64,000 bases of DNA from CADEDV01 sp964437415 (GCA_964437415.1 CAYTGN010000004.1:124001-188000), one strand, 5' to 3'; counted from the first letter of the stretch, positions 51,976 to 61,879 are shown. The notes: generated by a model not told the origin, from the sequence alone. Program-made: numbers and translations.

Positions 51976-53613
51976 ATGATAAAACAGCTAACGGCTTGCC
52001 TGCTCTGTGTTGTTCTTTTTTCATTCATTTCAGCTGCACAGAACAGTTACAGCAATTTTACGCAACAAACCAACCGCATCAATGCGCTGGTTAAGAACTA
52101 TCCCCAATTAGTAAAAGTAAGGTCCATGACCAAAACCACCGGTGGTAAGGACATCTGGCAGATCACCATCGGCAGCGGCAATGCAGACAATAAACCAGCC
52201 ATCGCCATTGTGGGCGGCGTAGAAGGTAATCATATCCTCGGTGCCGAACTGGCGATTGGTTTTGCTGAAAACTTATTACAAGGGAGCAATAGTGACAGCA
52301 TCAAAGCGTTGCTGAACAAAACCACTTTCTATGTTTTCCCCAACATGAGCCCCGATGCCATGGAACAATATTTTGCGGCGCTGCAATATGAACGGCAGGG
52401 CAACGCCACAATCACCGATGATGACAGGGATGGTAAAACCAATGAAGATGGTTTTGACGACCTGGATGGTAACGGTAAGATCACATGGATGAGAGTAGAA
52501 TCGCCGGTAGGTGATTATAGACCCCATCCCGATTTTCCAGGCATCCTGGTGAAAGCTGATCTGAACAAAGGCGAAAAAGGCAAATACCTAACCTATACCG
52601 AAGGAAGGGATAATGACAAAGACAACCTCTTCAATGAGGATGGCGAAGGCGGTGTCTGGTTCAATAAAAATCTTACTTACAAACATCCTTCTTTCACACC
52701 CGGCTCCGGTGAATTCGCCGTTTCTGAAAATGAAACAAGGGCCTTGCTCGATTACCTGTTTGAACGTTTTAATATATACGCCGTAGTAAGTTTTGGAACC
52801 AACAACAATCTTTCTGCTCCACTCGCTTTTAATGCACAGGCGGCGGCGCAACCGGTGGTGGCCGGCTGGCAGTTGGCTGATGTGAAGGTTGACAGCATGG
52901 TATCTGATCTGTATAACAAAACGGTGAACATGAAAGATGCACCCAAAGCAACTGCGACAGGCGGTGATTTCTTTTCATGGGCCTATTATCATTATGGCCG
53001 CTACAGTTTCAGCACACCGGGCTGGTGGGTGCCGAAAACAAAACCCGACAGCAGCAAAGGCGAAAAAGCATTGGTAGTGGATGATGCAGGGGCACATTAT
53101 ATGCGATGGACAACACAACAGGGCCTCACTCCTGCTTTCAGCGAATGGAAAACGATTACTCATCCTGATTTTCCCAATCAAAAAGTAGAAGTGGGCGGTC
53201 TGCATCCCTTTGCATTGAACACACCGCCATATAACCTGGTGGCAGATATAGTAAAGAAACATTCCGCCTTCCTGGTGAAACTGGCGGCCCACCAGCCGGA
53301 AGTAGATATCATTAATGTGAAAACAGAAAAAGTGGGGGCCCTGACAAGGATTACCCTTGATGTCATCAATAAAGGAGCACTGGCCTCTCATTCCAAACTG
53401 GGTGAAAGAAGTTACTGGGTGAAACGCATCAATGTGAAAGTAAACACAACTGGCAACCAGTCTGTAATCAGCGGAAGAAAGACCCAGTTTCTCAATTCAC
53501 TCGAAGGCTACAGCACCCAGCAGCTAAGCTGGCTGATCAAAGGCAGCGGCAAGCTGACCATTGAAGCCGGCAGCCCAACAACAGGCAGCAAAACCATTGA
53601 TTTCACTCTTTAA
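51976..53613 (+). CDS. M14-family carboxypeptidase-like protein with altered active site
   Basis: The 545-residue product has a signal peptide (MIKQLTACLLCVVLFSFISA) and an M14 domain followed by a C-terminal beta domain (about 440-545). It is paralogous to the next gene, but where that one has H-x-x-E, this has E83-G-N-H86, i.e. the two ligands in swapped order. The third zinc histidine position holds G274, and the substrate-binding N-R pair is N-K231. The catalytic glutamate (K-V-E-V-G-G) is kept. Calcium-site-like D-D-D-R-D-G and D-L-D-G-N-G-K loops near 145-165 are shared. So it is probably weakly active or inactive. Its TAA overlaps the next ATG by one base. Confidence 0.82.
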   Translation: MIKQLTACLLCVVLFSFISAAQNSYSNFTQQTNRINALVKNYPQLVKVRSMTKTTGGKDIWQITIGSGNADNKPAIAIVGGVEGNHILGAELAIGFAENLLQGSNSDSIKALLNKTTFYVFPNMSPDAMEQYFAALQYERQGNATITDDDRDGKTNEDGFDDLDGNGKITWMRVESPVGDYRPHPDFPGILVKADLNKGEKGKYLTYTEGRDNDKDNLFNEDGEGGVWFNKNLTYKHPSFTPGSGEFAVSENETRALLDYLFERFNIYAVVSFGTNNNLSAPLAFNAQAAAQPVVAGWQLADVKVDSMVSDLYNKTVNMKDAPKATATGGDFFSWAYYHYGRYSFSTPGWWVPKTKPDSSKGEKALVVDDAGAHYMRWTTQQGLTPAFSEWKTITHPDFPNQKVEVGGLHPFALNTPPYNLVADIVKKHSAFLVKLAAHQPEVDIINVKTEKVGALTRITLDVINKGALASHSKLGERSYWVKRINVKVNTTGNQSVISGRKTQFLNSLEGYSTQQLSWLIKGSGKLTIEAGSPTTGSKTIDFTL

Positions 53614-55376
53614 TGTTATCCAAAATGAAGAATATGAAACGCTATATAAAAATACTGACGACCAGCTTTGCTTTGTTCACTATTCACTGTTCACTATTCT
53701 CTCAAACACCGGAACAACTTTTCAAAGCAGCTGGTTCGCCGGTGAACCCGAAAGTGCAGGTAAGCTGGAATCGTTATAATGATCATGCAGGTATCACAGA
53801 AATATGCAAAAAGATCGCAGCCGCCTATCCCAATCTTGCCAAATTAGAATCCATTGGCAAATCATTCAAGGGCCGTGACCTCTGGTGCCTCACCATCACT
53901 GATTTCAAAAAAGGCGACCCGGATAAAAAACCGGGCATGTATATAGACGGCAACATTCACTCCAACGAAATACAAGGCGCTGAATTTTCTTTATACACGG
54001 CGTGGTATCTCACCGAAACATTTAATGATACCAAATTTGTGCAGGAGTTGCTAGCTGAAAAAGTTTTCTATATCGTTCCCAGCATCAATCCCGATGGCCG
54101 CGACAGTTATTTTCATGAACCCAACACCGGCAGTTCGCCCCGTTCGGGAGTAATCCCTGTTGACAACGACCGTGACGGGCAGGTGGATGAAGACGGCTAT
54201 GACGATCTCGATGGTGATGGCCATATTGTGATGATGCGCCGCAAAAACCCCAATGGCCGCTACCGTGTTGATCCTACAGAACCCCGCCGCATGATACAGG
54301 TGGGGCCGGATGAAAAAGGTGAATATGAATTGCTGGGCCTGGAAGGCGTAGACAATGATGGCGATGGTTTGGTGAATGAAGATGGTTACACGTTTCAATA
54401 TGACCCCAACCGCGACTGGGGCTGGGGCTGGCAACCTAATTACATACAAAACGGCGCCTACAAATATCCTTTCTCTATTCCCGAAAACAGGGCGGTGATG
54501 GAATTTGTGATGAAACACCCCAACATTGCCGCGGCACAATCGTATCATAATGCCGGTGGCATGATATTGCGTGGCCCCGGCGATCCCAACGACCAGCAAA
54601 CCTATAACCAGCAGGACCTGCGGGTGTATGATGCTATTGCCAAAAAAGGAGAAGACCTGATCCCTGGCTATCGTTACCTTGTTGTTTACAAAGATCTGTA
54701 TGCCGCTTATGGTGGCGAATTGGACTGGTTCTATGGTGGCCGTGGCGTATATACATATTCTAATGAATTATGGACACCTTATTTATTCTTTAATAAAGAT
54801 GCTACCCGTGATCCGCAGGATAATTCCTCTTTCCAGTTTGACCGCTGGTTGTTGTTCAAAGATGCTTTTGTGGACTGGCATGAATTTGATCACCCGCAAT
54901 ACGGGAAAATAGAGATCGGCGGTTTTAAAAAGAATTTTGGAAGGGCCCATCCTGGTTTTTTGTTAGAAAGTGATGCACACCGCAATATGTCGTTCACCAT
55001 TTATCACTGCTATCACACCCCGAAACTAAACATTGATACATTGATTGAAAAAGACCTGGGCGATGGATTAAAACAGGTAACTGCTGTTATTTCCAACAGC
55101 CGCCTGATGCCCACGCATAGCAGCCAGGATCTTAAGTATAAAATTGAACGGCCTGATTATATTACTTTGACCGGAGCTAACGTCGTAGCCGGAATGATCG
55201 TTGTAAATGCAGACCTCAACATCAGCACCGAGCAAAAAACAAACCCCGCTACTATTGAAGTGAGCAATATTCCCGGCCTGTCATATGTGACAGTGCGGTG
55301 GATCATTTCAGGAAGCGGAAAATATACGGTGACGGTGGATAGTAAGAAAGGGGGGACAGTGAGCAGATCAAAATAG
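53613..55376 (+). CDS. M14-family zinc carboxypeptidase
   Basis: The 587-residue product has an N-terminal signal peptide (hydrophobic core near 13-30), an M14 domain and a C-terminal beta domain (about 475-580). Zinc ligands are H116, E119 (G-N-I-H-S-N-E) and H312 (Q-S-Y-H-N-A-G-G); R267 lies in the N-R-D-W-G-W motif; the catalytic glutamate is in K-I-E-I-G-G. Calcium-site-like loops D-N-D-R-D-G and D-L-D-G-D-G near 190-210 and D-N-D-G-D-G near 250 lie between the motifs. It should trim peptides outside the cytoplasm. The start overlaps the previous stop (TAATG); ATGs at 53625 and 53634 are also possible. Confidence 0.9.
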   Translation: MLSKMKNMKRYIKILTTSFALFTIHCSLFSQTPEQLFKAAGSPVNPKVQVSWNRYNDHAGITEICKKIAAAYPNLAKLESIGKSFKGRDLWCLTITDFKKGDPDKKPGMYIDGNIHSNEIQGAEFSLYTAWYLTETFNDTKFVQELLAEKVFYIVPSINPDGRDSYFHEPNTGSSPRSGVIPVDNDRDGQVDEDGYDDLDGDGHIVMMRRKNPNGRYRVDPTEPRRMIQVGPDEKGEYELLGLEGVDNDGDGLVNEDGYTFQYDPNRDWGWGWQPNYIQNGAYKYPFSIPENRAVMEFVMKHPNIAAAQSYHNAGGMILRGPGDPNDQQTYNQQDLRVYDAIAKKGEDLIPGYRYLVVYKDLYAAYGGELDWFYGGRGVYTYSNELWTPYLFFNKDATRDPQDNSSFQFDRWLLFKDAFVDWHEFDHPQYGKIEIGGFKKNFGRAHPGFLLESDAHRNMSFTIYHCYHTPKLNIDTLIEKDLGDGLKQVTAVISNSRLMPTHSSQDLKYKIERPDYITLTGANVVAGMIVVNADLNISTEQKTNPATIEVSNIPGLSYVTVRWIISGSGKYTVTVDSKKGGTVSRSK

Positions 55377-55392
55377 AACCGAATACTTCCAT

Positions 55393-55599
55393 ATGGTTTT
55401 GGATATTATTGGAGAAATTCTATGGTTTGGGATGTTTTTTACCCCTGTCATTACTATTCCACTTGCATTGAGATATAATAAAAACAAAACAAAATTCTTC
55501 AGGGTTATTGACGTCCTGTTGTTAGCAATATTAATATCCGTTGTATTTTTTATGGTCAGTATGTCTATTCTTTTCCGAGACGGGCTGGGGCCAACATAG
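55393..55599 (+). CDS. small membrane protein, unknown
   Basis: The 68-residue product has two hydrophobic segments (about 5-24 and 40-60) joined by a basic loop (R-Y-N-K-N-K-T-K-F-F-R). It follows the M14 gene by 16 bases. No relative or motif is recognised; codon use and the membrane pattern make a real gene plausible but not certain. Confidence 0.45.
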   Translation: MVLDIIGEILWFGMFFTPVITIPLALRYNKNKTKFFRVIDVLLLAILISVVFFMVSMSILFRDGLGPT

Positions 55600-55792
55600 C
55601 ATCCGTAAGCTTCCCGGACAGTATTATCAAATGTCTACTTAGTAATCAATCTCCCGTTCCTTATTTCGCTATAACCCTGCTATTGTGCTTTCACTGCAAA
55701 TGCCGCAGAATAGGACGCTTTTACCGTAAACTAACCGCCAGTTGGTTACTTGATTTACACAACTCTATCTTGGACTATCAAAGCAAAAAATT

Positions 55793-57244
55793 ATGAAAAG
55801 GTTATTTGTTTTTCTATCCTTGATACTTGGCTTATTGGCCAATGCACAAAATGTAGGCATTGGAACCGATATGCCGGCATCGAAACTGACAATTAATGGC
55901 ATAGATCCTGATATCGGGATGATGAACAACGGGCTCGCCAACGGTTTTATCAAAGCCGACGGCTTTAACCTCAAGATCAGCACCGCTTATGATAATGCCA
56001 CAGGCAAATTGATGCTTGGAACAAAAGGTAACGACCATTTTGCTATTGATCATTTTGGAAGAGTGTCCATCGGCACCACATCGAATTTCGATGCCCATTT
56101 TAAACTTAACGGCTCATCTCCTATATTCGGTTTCCTGCATAATGAAGTGCAAAAAGGATTCATCCGGTTAACTGGCGATCATTTTAAAATTGGCACTTAT
56201 CCAGGCAATACAGGAAACATAGTGCTGTCGCCAAAAAATATTGACAGGATATGGATTGATGAAAATGGTCAAATGGGTATCGGAACGGCAACACCTGTGT
56301 CAGAACTTACCATCAACGGTTCTAACCCGCATATCCAGATGCAGCATAATAATGTGAGCAAAGGATTTATGCAGGCTGTTGGTGACCACCTGAAAATAGG
56401 CACCAATTCCACCAACACAACCGGCAGTCTTATCCTGCAAACAAAATTGACAGACCGGATGACCATTGATGAGAATGGCCTGGTGGGTATCGGCACCAGT
56501 TCCCCTTCCTCTGCACTTACGATTAACGGCACCGACCCGATCCTGCAAATGAGAAACGGAAATGTTGACAAAGGATTTTTACAACTGGTGAATGATAATA
56601 TCCGAATCGGAACTAATCTAACCAATGACTTTGGAAGTTTTATTGTCCGGACAAATGGGGGTGACAGGTTGTTTGTAAATTATAAAGGTCAGGTTGGTGT
56701 AAACGTTGTTCCCAGTGACATCAGAACAAGTTTGTCAGTAGGTGAAGATGCCAACGGGAATGTGGGAGTAGAATTGGTTCAAAATAATACCCGCAGGGGA
56801 ATGTTCAGCTATAATGGAGTGAACACATTTCTTACTTCCAATACTGGTAATCTCTACCTGTACCGGAATAGCATGGACCCGATCGTACTTTACGCTGATG
56901 GCAATTTTACCATTGGAGGTCATGATAAAGCCGTGGGATACCGTGTAAGTATTCATGGTAAAACTATTTCAACTGAATTTACCGCTTCAGCTATAAATAA
57001 TTGGCCGGACTATGTCTTTGCAGAAGGCTATCAGCTCAGATCTCTGTCCGAAGTAAGGAAGTTCATCGCTGAAAATAAACACCTCCCTGGCATTCCCTCT
57101 GCCGCAGAAGTGGAAAAAGAAGGTGTTCACCTGGGAGATATGAGCAAGCGGCTGATGGAGAAAGTGGAAGAACTGACTTTATACATTTTAGACCTGCAGT
57201 CGCAAATTGACGAATTAAAGAAAAACCAGTCTGACAAAAATTGA
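55793..57244 (+). CDS. exported repeat protein with 70-residue units and C-terminal coiled-coil domain
   Basis: The 483-residue product has a signal peptide (MKRLFVFLSLILGLLANAQ) and a repeated unit that begins V/M-G/S-I-G-T at residues 21, 91, 161, 231 and, in changed form, 301: an exact period of 70 residues (210 bases). Each unit holds L-T-I-N-G, G-F and K-I-G-T landmarks, suggesting a beta-rich solenoid. The C-terminus (W-P-D-Y-V-F-A, K-H-L-P-G-I-P-S-A-A-E-V, L-M-E-K-V-E-E-L-T-L-Y) is a domain found on many Bacteroidota repeat and tail-fibre-like proteins and ends in a coiled coil, probably for trimerisation. It resembles a surface fibre. The sensor kinase gene starts 30 bases later. Confidence 0.78.
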   Translation: MKRLFVFLSLILGLLANAQNVGIGTDMPASKLTINGIDPDIGMMNNGLANGFIKADGFNLKISTAYDNATGKLMLGTKGNDHFAIDHFGRVSIGTTSNFDAHFKLNGSSPIFGFLHNEVQKGFIRLTGDHFKIGTYPGNTGNIVLSPKNIDRIWIDENGQMGIGTATPVSELTINGSNPHIQMQHNNVSKGFMQAVGDHLKIGTNSTNTTGSLILQTKLTDRMTIDENGLVGIGTSSPSSALTINGTDPILQMRNGNVDKGFLQLVNDNIRIGTNLTNDFGSFIVRTNGGDRLFVNYKGQVGVNVVPSDIRTSLSVGEDANGNVGVELVQNNTRRGMFSYNGVNTFLTSNTGNLYLYRNSMDPIVLYADGNFTIGGHDKAVGYRVSIHGKTISTEFTASAINNWPDYVFAEGYQLRSLSEVRKFIAENKHLPGIPSAAEVEKEGVHLGDMSKRLMEKVEELTLYILDLQSQIDELKKNQSDKN

Positions 57245-57274
57245 TTATTTTTTAGTCCTGATCAATAAACCTGT

Positions 57275-60200
57275 TTGAAGTTTATTTTTAAAACTATAGT
57301 ATTACTATACAGTTGCTGTGCATCATTTCACTTGATTGCACAGCAACCTGCATTTTATCACCTGAGCACCGGGGAAGGACTGAGTGATAACAATGTGAAT
57401 GTTGCCCGCAGGGACCGCAACGGTATTCTCTGGATCGGCACAACCGAAGGACTCAACAGCTTTGATGGCAACCGCATCAGCACTTATTACAAGTATGAAA
57501 ATCCCGGCCTGGCAGAAAATTATGTAGAACATATCGTAATTGATCACAATAACCGGATCTGGTTACGCCATGCCACCCACCAACTGACCATGCTGGATGA
57601 AAAAAGAAATTTCCATCTTTTTGCGGTTGGTGACACATCTGCGAGGGAACGGGTGAATAGCATTCTTTATACCAAAAGCCACGGCATCATTGCACTCAGG
57701 GGTAACCGGCATTTTATATGGAAGGATAAAAGTAAATACCTGCTGGAAGAATTCAGGTTTGAGCAAGACAGCCTGATTCCTGCCACTGTCAGTTTCATGG
57801 GGATGATGGACAGCGATAAAGCTTTTTATTTTGGCAATAACCGGCTGGTAGTTTGGGATTACGCTGAAATGAAAATGTTGCTAAACATGCCATTTACAGG
57901 CCTTACCGGCGCTGCCGCTATCAACAGTGATGAATTGATAGCTTATCCCCTCGACGGAAAAACTTTTTACCGTATTCATATACCGGCGCAAAAGGTTACA
58001 ACCAGTTATAGTGATCTCAGGGATCAATTCGGGAAACAGATAGAAGGTAATCTTCGCAACATCACCAGGGTGAATGAAAACCGCTTTGCTATCAGCACCC
58101 GTTTCTCAGGTCTTTACCTGCTTGACATCAAAAATGAGTCGCTTCAACACTGGTTTCATGATCCGCTTGACAACCGCAGCATCGGTGGCAATAATACTTA
58201 CCGTATTCATTACGACAGCAGTGGTTATCTTTTTGTCACTACACAAACTTCCGGGCTGCACTATTTCAATCTGAAAGAAACTGTGGCTGCATCAAAACCT
58301 TATTTCAAAGAAGATAACGGAGAAGTGTTTGACGGATTTATTCAGTCTATCAGCAGCACTGCAGACGGATCAGTCTGGCTGGGCGCACAGGACAGGCTGA
58401 TCTATTGGGATCGGGAAAAAGATAAAACAGAATTTGTGCGCCTGCAGTTACCGGATGGCAGAAGTTTGCACGGCGAGGAAACCATACGGGTTGTTTTCAT
58501 GGATGAAAAACAGAACTGTTGGGTAGGCACTTCCCGTCATGGCATATTCATTCTTGACAATAAAAAAAATGTTATAGGACGTATCACCGATTCGATGCCC
58601 GGTGCTGTGGCTTCCCTTCCCTCTAACTGGATAAACAGCATTACAGCAGATCATGAAGGAAATAAATGGATAACCACCCTTCGCGGTATTGCTATGATAG
58701 AAAAAAACAGCAACAAGGTTCATGATCTTTCAAAACATCCGGTTCTGGCAAAAGCAAGCCGTATTCCTGCAGGCAATATGTGGTTCGATAATAATAAACG
58801 ACTCTGGATAGCCAGTACAAGAGGCGCCTGGTGTTATGATCCGTCAAAAGACAGTCTTCAGCAATTCTCTGTTGACAATGGGCTTTCAAGCAACGGTATT
58901 CTTTGCATCAACGAAGACAAAGAAGGCAATATCTATATAGGCACTGCTGCCGGGCTTAGTGTGATTGATAAAGACCTTTCTATCCGAAACTATAACCGGA
59001 GCAACGGGCTTCGTAATGACCGCTGCGAGGATATCCTCAGAGACGAAAAAGGCTATTTATGGGTCGGCAACCTTAGCTGTATTCTGCGATTTGACCCTGC
59101 CAGTAAAACATTTGCTGTGTTTGAAGATGGTCATGGATTCAGTCATTCGGGTTTCCGGATGCGGTCCAGTTTCCAGGGGGCGGATGGCGAAATGTTCTGG
59201 GGAAGCGACAAAGGACTAATTTCTTTTTATCCCGAACAGATGGATCGTATCTCACTACCGCTTTATCCATCCATCAACTCCATTCAAACGAGTGACACCA
59301 GTTATCGCTTTACTGATAAGACTTCTCTTTCATTTCCATATAACATTTCATCATTCAGCTTTTTCTTTTCTTCAGGGGAACTTGGCGGTGGCAAAAAGAA
59401 TCATTACCTCTACCGATTGTCAGGATTGGATGACGAATGGAAAACTCCGGCGGTGAACGGACAGGTTTCTTTCAACAAACTTCCACCCGGCAAATACAAT
59501 TTTGCAATAAGAGCATCAAGAGACGGCATCAACTGGTATGATGCCCCTTACCCGGTGACGGTGACCGTTGGCAAACCCTGGTGGCAGCAAACATGGTTCA
59601 GGGTCTTATATATTGCTGCATTCATTGCCCTGGTTGCGTGGATGTATCAATATTCGCAACGAAGAAAGAAGACGACAGAGATGCAAAAAGCCATTGATTA
59701 TTTTTCCAATTCGGGTCATGAGCATTCATCTGTAGATGATATTCTATGGGATATTGCCCGAAACTGCATTTCCCGCCTGGGGTTTGAAGACTGTGTGATC
59801 TATCTCGTGGACGAAGAGAAAAAATTATTGAAGCAAAAAGCCGCCTATGGTCCCAAAAACCCCCGTGCTTTTGAAATTGTCAATCCAATTTCGATTCCGT
59901 TTGGCAAAGGCATTGTGGGTGATGTGGCACAAAGCGGAAAACCATCTGTTATTGGCGATACTTCCAAAGACAGTCGCTACATCGTGGACGACGAACGCCG
60001 CTATTCGGAAATAACAGTCCCCATTATCCATGAAGGGAAAGTGATCGCCGTGATTGATTCTGAAAATTCCCGGAAGTATTTCTTCAGCAGGCAACATCTC
60101 AAAACATTGCAGACCATTGCCTCACTTTGCTCTGCCAAAATCTCAAGGGCCATAGCTGTGGATGCCATGCGTAAGAGCAAACTTGAACTGATGGAGCTCA

Positions 60201-60871
60201 ATGTGAAAATGGCTGAATCAAAATTTCTGAACCTTAGGCTGCAGATGAACCCGCATTTCCTTTTCAATTCGCTTAGCTCCATCCAGCACCTGATCGTGTC
60301 ACAGCAAACTACCAAAGCATATAAATACCTGACCCTATTCTCCAACTTCCTTCGTTCCCTGCTGAAGTTTGCCGAAAAGAATTTCATACCGCTGGATGAA
60401 GAACTCAAAATATTGCAGATGTATATCGAACTGGAGTCGCTGCGGTTTGACCAATCTTTTCATTATGAAATCATCACTGACGAAAGTCTGGATTCAGAAG
60501 AAGTGCTTGTACCTTCCCTGATGGTGCAGCCCTTTGCTGAAAATGCCATCTGGCACGGCCTGTTGCATAAGGAAGGCGAGAAACAACTCCGCATCAGTTT
60601 CATCAACAATGCTGATGAATACCTGACCTGTGTGATAGAAGACAACGGCATCGGCAGGGCCAAAGCGGCTGCCATCAGGCAAAACAATATTTCATCAAAG
60701 GTGCATGAAAGCAAAGGCATCAGTATTATAAAAGAAAGACTGGGCCTGCTGCAGCAAAAGACAGGGAAACCTGCCGGTTTGGAAATAACCGACCTCATGA
60801 ATGACAGCAACGAACCCGTCGGAACAAGGGTCACAATCAGTATTCCATATTACAATCCTGATGAATCATGA
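57275..60871 (+). CDS. two-component propeller sensor histidine kinase with GAF domain (LytS-type kinase)
   Basis: The 1198-residue product has a signal peptide (MKFIFKTIVLLYSCCASFHLIAQ), fourteen or so Reg_prop propeller repeats (about 25-690, typified by D-R-N-G-I-L-W-I-G-T-T-E-G-L), a Y_Y_Y domain (about 690-765), a membrane helix (about 775-795), a GAF domain (about 825-965) and a His_kinase (PF06580) region with N-P-H-F-L-F-N, H994, then HATPase (E-D-N-G-I-G). The start is TTG at 57275: the frame has TAA at 57266 and no ATG or GTG until the signal peptide ends. It overlaps the LytTR gene by ATGA. This resembles SusR-like sensors, here split from the regulator. Confidence 0.88.
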   Translation: MKFIFKTIVLLYSCCASFHLIAQQPAFYHLSTGEGLSDNNVNVARRDRNGILWIGTTEGLNSFDGNRISTYYKYENPGLAENYVEHIVIDHNNRIWLRHATHQLTMLDEKRNFHLFAVGDTSARERVNSILYTKSHGIIALRGNRHFIWKDKSKYLLEEFRFEQDSLIPATVSFMGMMDSDKAFYFGNNRLVVWDYAEMKMLLNMPFTGLTGAAAINSDELIAYPLDGKTFYRIHIPAQKVTTSYSDLRDQFGKQIEGNLRNITRVNENRFAISTRFSGLYLLDIKNESLQHWFHDPLDNRSIGGNNTYRIHYDSSGYLFVTTQTSGLHYFNLKETVAASKPYFKEDNGEVFDGFIQSISSTADGSVWLGAQDRLIYWDREKDKTEFVRLQLPDGRSLHGEETIRVVFMDEKQNCWVGTSRHGIFILDNKKNVIGRITDSMPGAVASLPSNWINSITADHEGNKWITTLRGIAMIEKNSNKVHDLSKHPVLAKASRIPAGNMWFDNNKRLWIASTRGAWCYDPSKDSLQQFSVDNGLSSNGILCINEDKEGNIYIGTAAGLSVIDKDLSIRNYNRSNGLRNDRCEDILRDEKGYLWVGNLSCILRFDPASKTFAVFEDGHGFSHSGFRMRSSFQGADGEMFWGSDKGLISFYPEQMDRISLPLYPSINSIQTSDTSYRFTDKTSLSFPYNISSFSFFFSSGELGGGKKNHYLYRLSGLDDEWKTPAVNGQVSFNKLPPGKYNFAIRASRDGINWYDAPYPVTVTVGKPWWQQTWFRVLYIAAFIALVAWMYQYSQRRKKTTEMQKAIDYFSNSGHEHSSVDDILWDIARNCISRLGFEDCVIYLVDEEKKLLKQKAAYGPKNPRAFEIVNPISIPFGKGIVGDVAQSGKPSVIGDTSKDSRYIVDDERRYSEITVPIIHEGKVIAVIDSENSRKYFFSRQHLKTLQTIASLCSAKISRAIAVDAMRKSKLELMELNVKMAESKFLNLRLQMNPHFLFNSLSSIQHLIVSQQTTKAYKYLTLFSNFLRSLLKFAEKNFIPLDEELKILQMYIELESLRFDQSFHYEIITDESLDSEEVLVPSLMVQPFAENAIWHGLLHKEGEKQLRISFINNADEYLTCVIEDNGIGRAKAAAIRQNNISSKVHESKGISIIKERLGLLQQKTGKPAGLEITDLMNDSNEPVGTRVTISIPYYNPDES

Positions 60872-61626
60872 TAAAAGCAATGATCATAGATGATGAGCAG
60901 GCTTCCATTGACCTGATGCAATGGCTGCTGGGCCAGTATTGCCCGGATGTTACAGCCATAAAAACGGCCCGCAGTGTACAGGAGGCCATCCCGCTGATTC
61001 ATTCCTTTCAGCCCGACCTCATTTTTTTGGATATACAAATGCCGCATCAAAGCGGTTTTGATCTGCTGACCACTATTGACAACTGGAATTTTGAAGTGGT
61101 CTTCACCACGGCCTATAATGAATTTGCCATCCAGGCCATCCGCTTCAGTGCATTAGATTATTTACTAAAACCGGTGGATGAAACTGAACTGAAAAAAGCC
61201 ATTGAACGATTCAAGGCCAAACGCATCTACGCACCGGCAGGCCAGATACTCTTCCGCAATTTTATCCAGAACATTTCACAAGGAAATAAAAGCAAATTCA
61301 AACTGGCGCTGGCAGATGCATCAGAGGTGAAATATGTGGAACTGGATGAGATTGTCCGCCTGCAGGCAGAAAGTAACTACACTCATATATTCCTGAAAGG
61401 AAACAAGCTTTTCGTTTCTGCAAAAACACTGAAGGATTATGATGAACTGCTGCAACAGCACCGGTTTCTTCGGGTGCATAAATCTCACCTGGTGAATCCG
61501 GCACATATTGAAAGTTATGACCGCAGCGGTTTACTCACGATGAGCGACGGGTCAAAAGTGGAGGTGGCCAGGCGTAAAAAAGAATTTCTGCAGCAGGCCC
61601 TCTCAGGAAACAGCAGGGAGCAATAG
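60868..61626 (+). CDS. LytTR-family response regulator
   Basis: The 252-residue product has a receiver domain (about 1-115, phospho-acceptor D55 in F-L-D-I-Q-M-P) and a C-terminal LytTR DNA-binding domain (about 145-245, V-R-L-Q-A-E-S-N-Y-T and L-R-V-H-K-S-H-L-V-N). It overlaps the kinase TGA by 4 bases (ATGA), so the two form a coupled pair. Targets are unknown; the repeat protein upstream is a candidate. Confidence 0.92.
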   Translation: MIKAMIIDDEQASIDLMQWLLGQYCPDVTAIKTARSVQEAIPLIHSFQPDLIFLDIQMPHQSGFDLLTTIDNWNFEVVFTTAYNEFAIQAIRFSALDYLLKPVDETELKKAIERFKAKRIYAPAGQILFRNFIQNISQGNKSKFKLALADASEVKYVELDEIVRLQAESNYTHIFLKGNKLFVSAKTLKDYDELLQQHRFLRVHKSHLVNPAHIESYDRSGLLTMSDGSKVEVARRKKEFLQQALSGNSREQ

Positions 61627-61652
61627 AAACACATTTTCTACCCAAGATCCCG

Positions 61653-61685
61653 GTAAAAATAAAAGCCTTCCGGGGGAAGGCTTGC
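61653..61685. terminator. rho-independent terminator between convergent operons
   Basis: AAGCCTTCC and GGAAGGCTT pair with a short loop. On the minus strand it is followed by TTATTTTTAC, so it mainly ends the ribosomal-protein operon; the plus side lacks a T run. Confidence 0.75.
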
Positions 61686-61706
61686 AATATCATTATAACC
61701 GGACGA

Positions 61707-61877
61707 TTATTTCTGCGCCAGGAAATCTTTCACTTTATCCTTGTGCACCATCTGCTCTTTGAACGTATATGCACCAGATTTCGGGCTGCGAACAGCTTTG
61801 ATCACCTTGGTGTAATTCTTCGCCTCGGCTGCCTGCTTAGGGTCTTTCTTGATCGCCGTTTTTGCTGCTTTTGCCAT
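61707..61877 (-). CDS. DUF4295 protein
   Basis: A 56-residue lysine-rich basic protein (starts M-A-K-A-A-K-T-A-I-K-K, ends V-K-D-F-L-A-Q-K) that matches DUF4295, a Bacteroidota-specific family next to ribosomal protein genes. It is third in rpmB-rpmG-DUF4295, 2 bases after rpmG, ahead of the terminator at 61653-61685. A ribosome-linked role is inferred from this position only. Confidence 0.85.
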   Translation of the reverse strand: MAKAAKTAIKKDPKQAAEAKNYTKVIKAVRSPKSGAYTFKEQMVHKDKVKDFLAQK

Positions 61878-61879
61878 GA

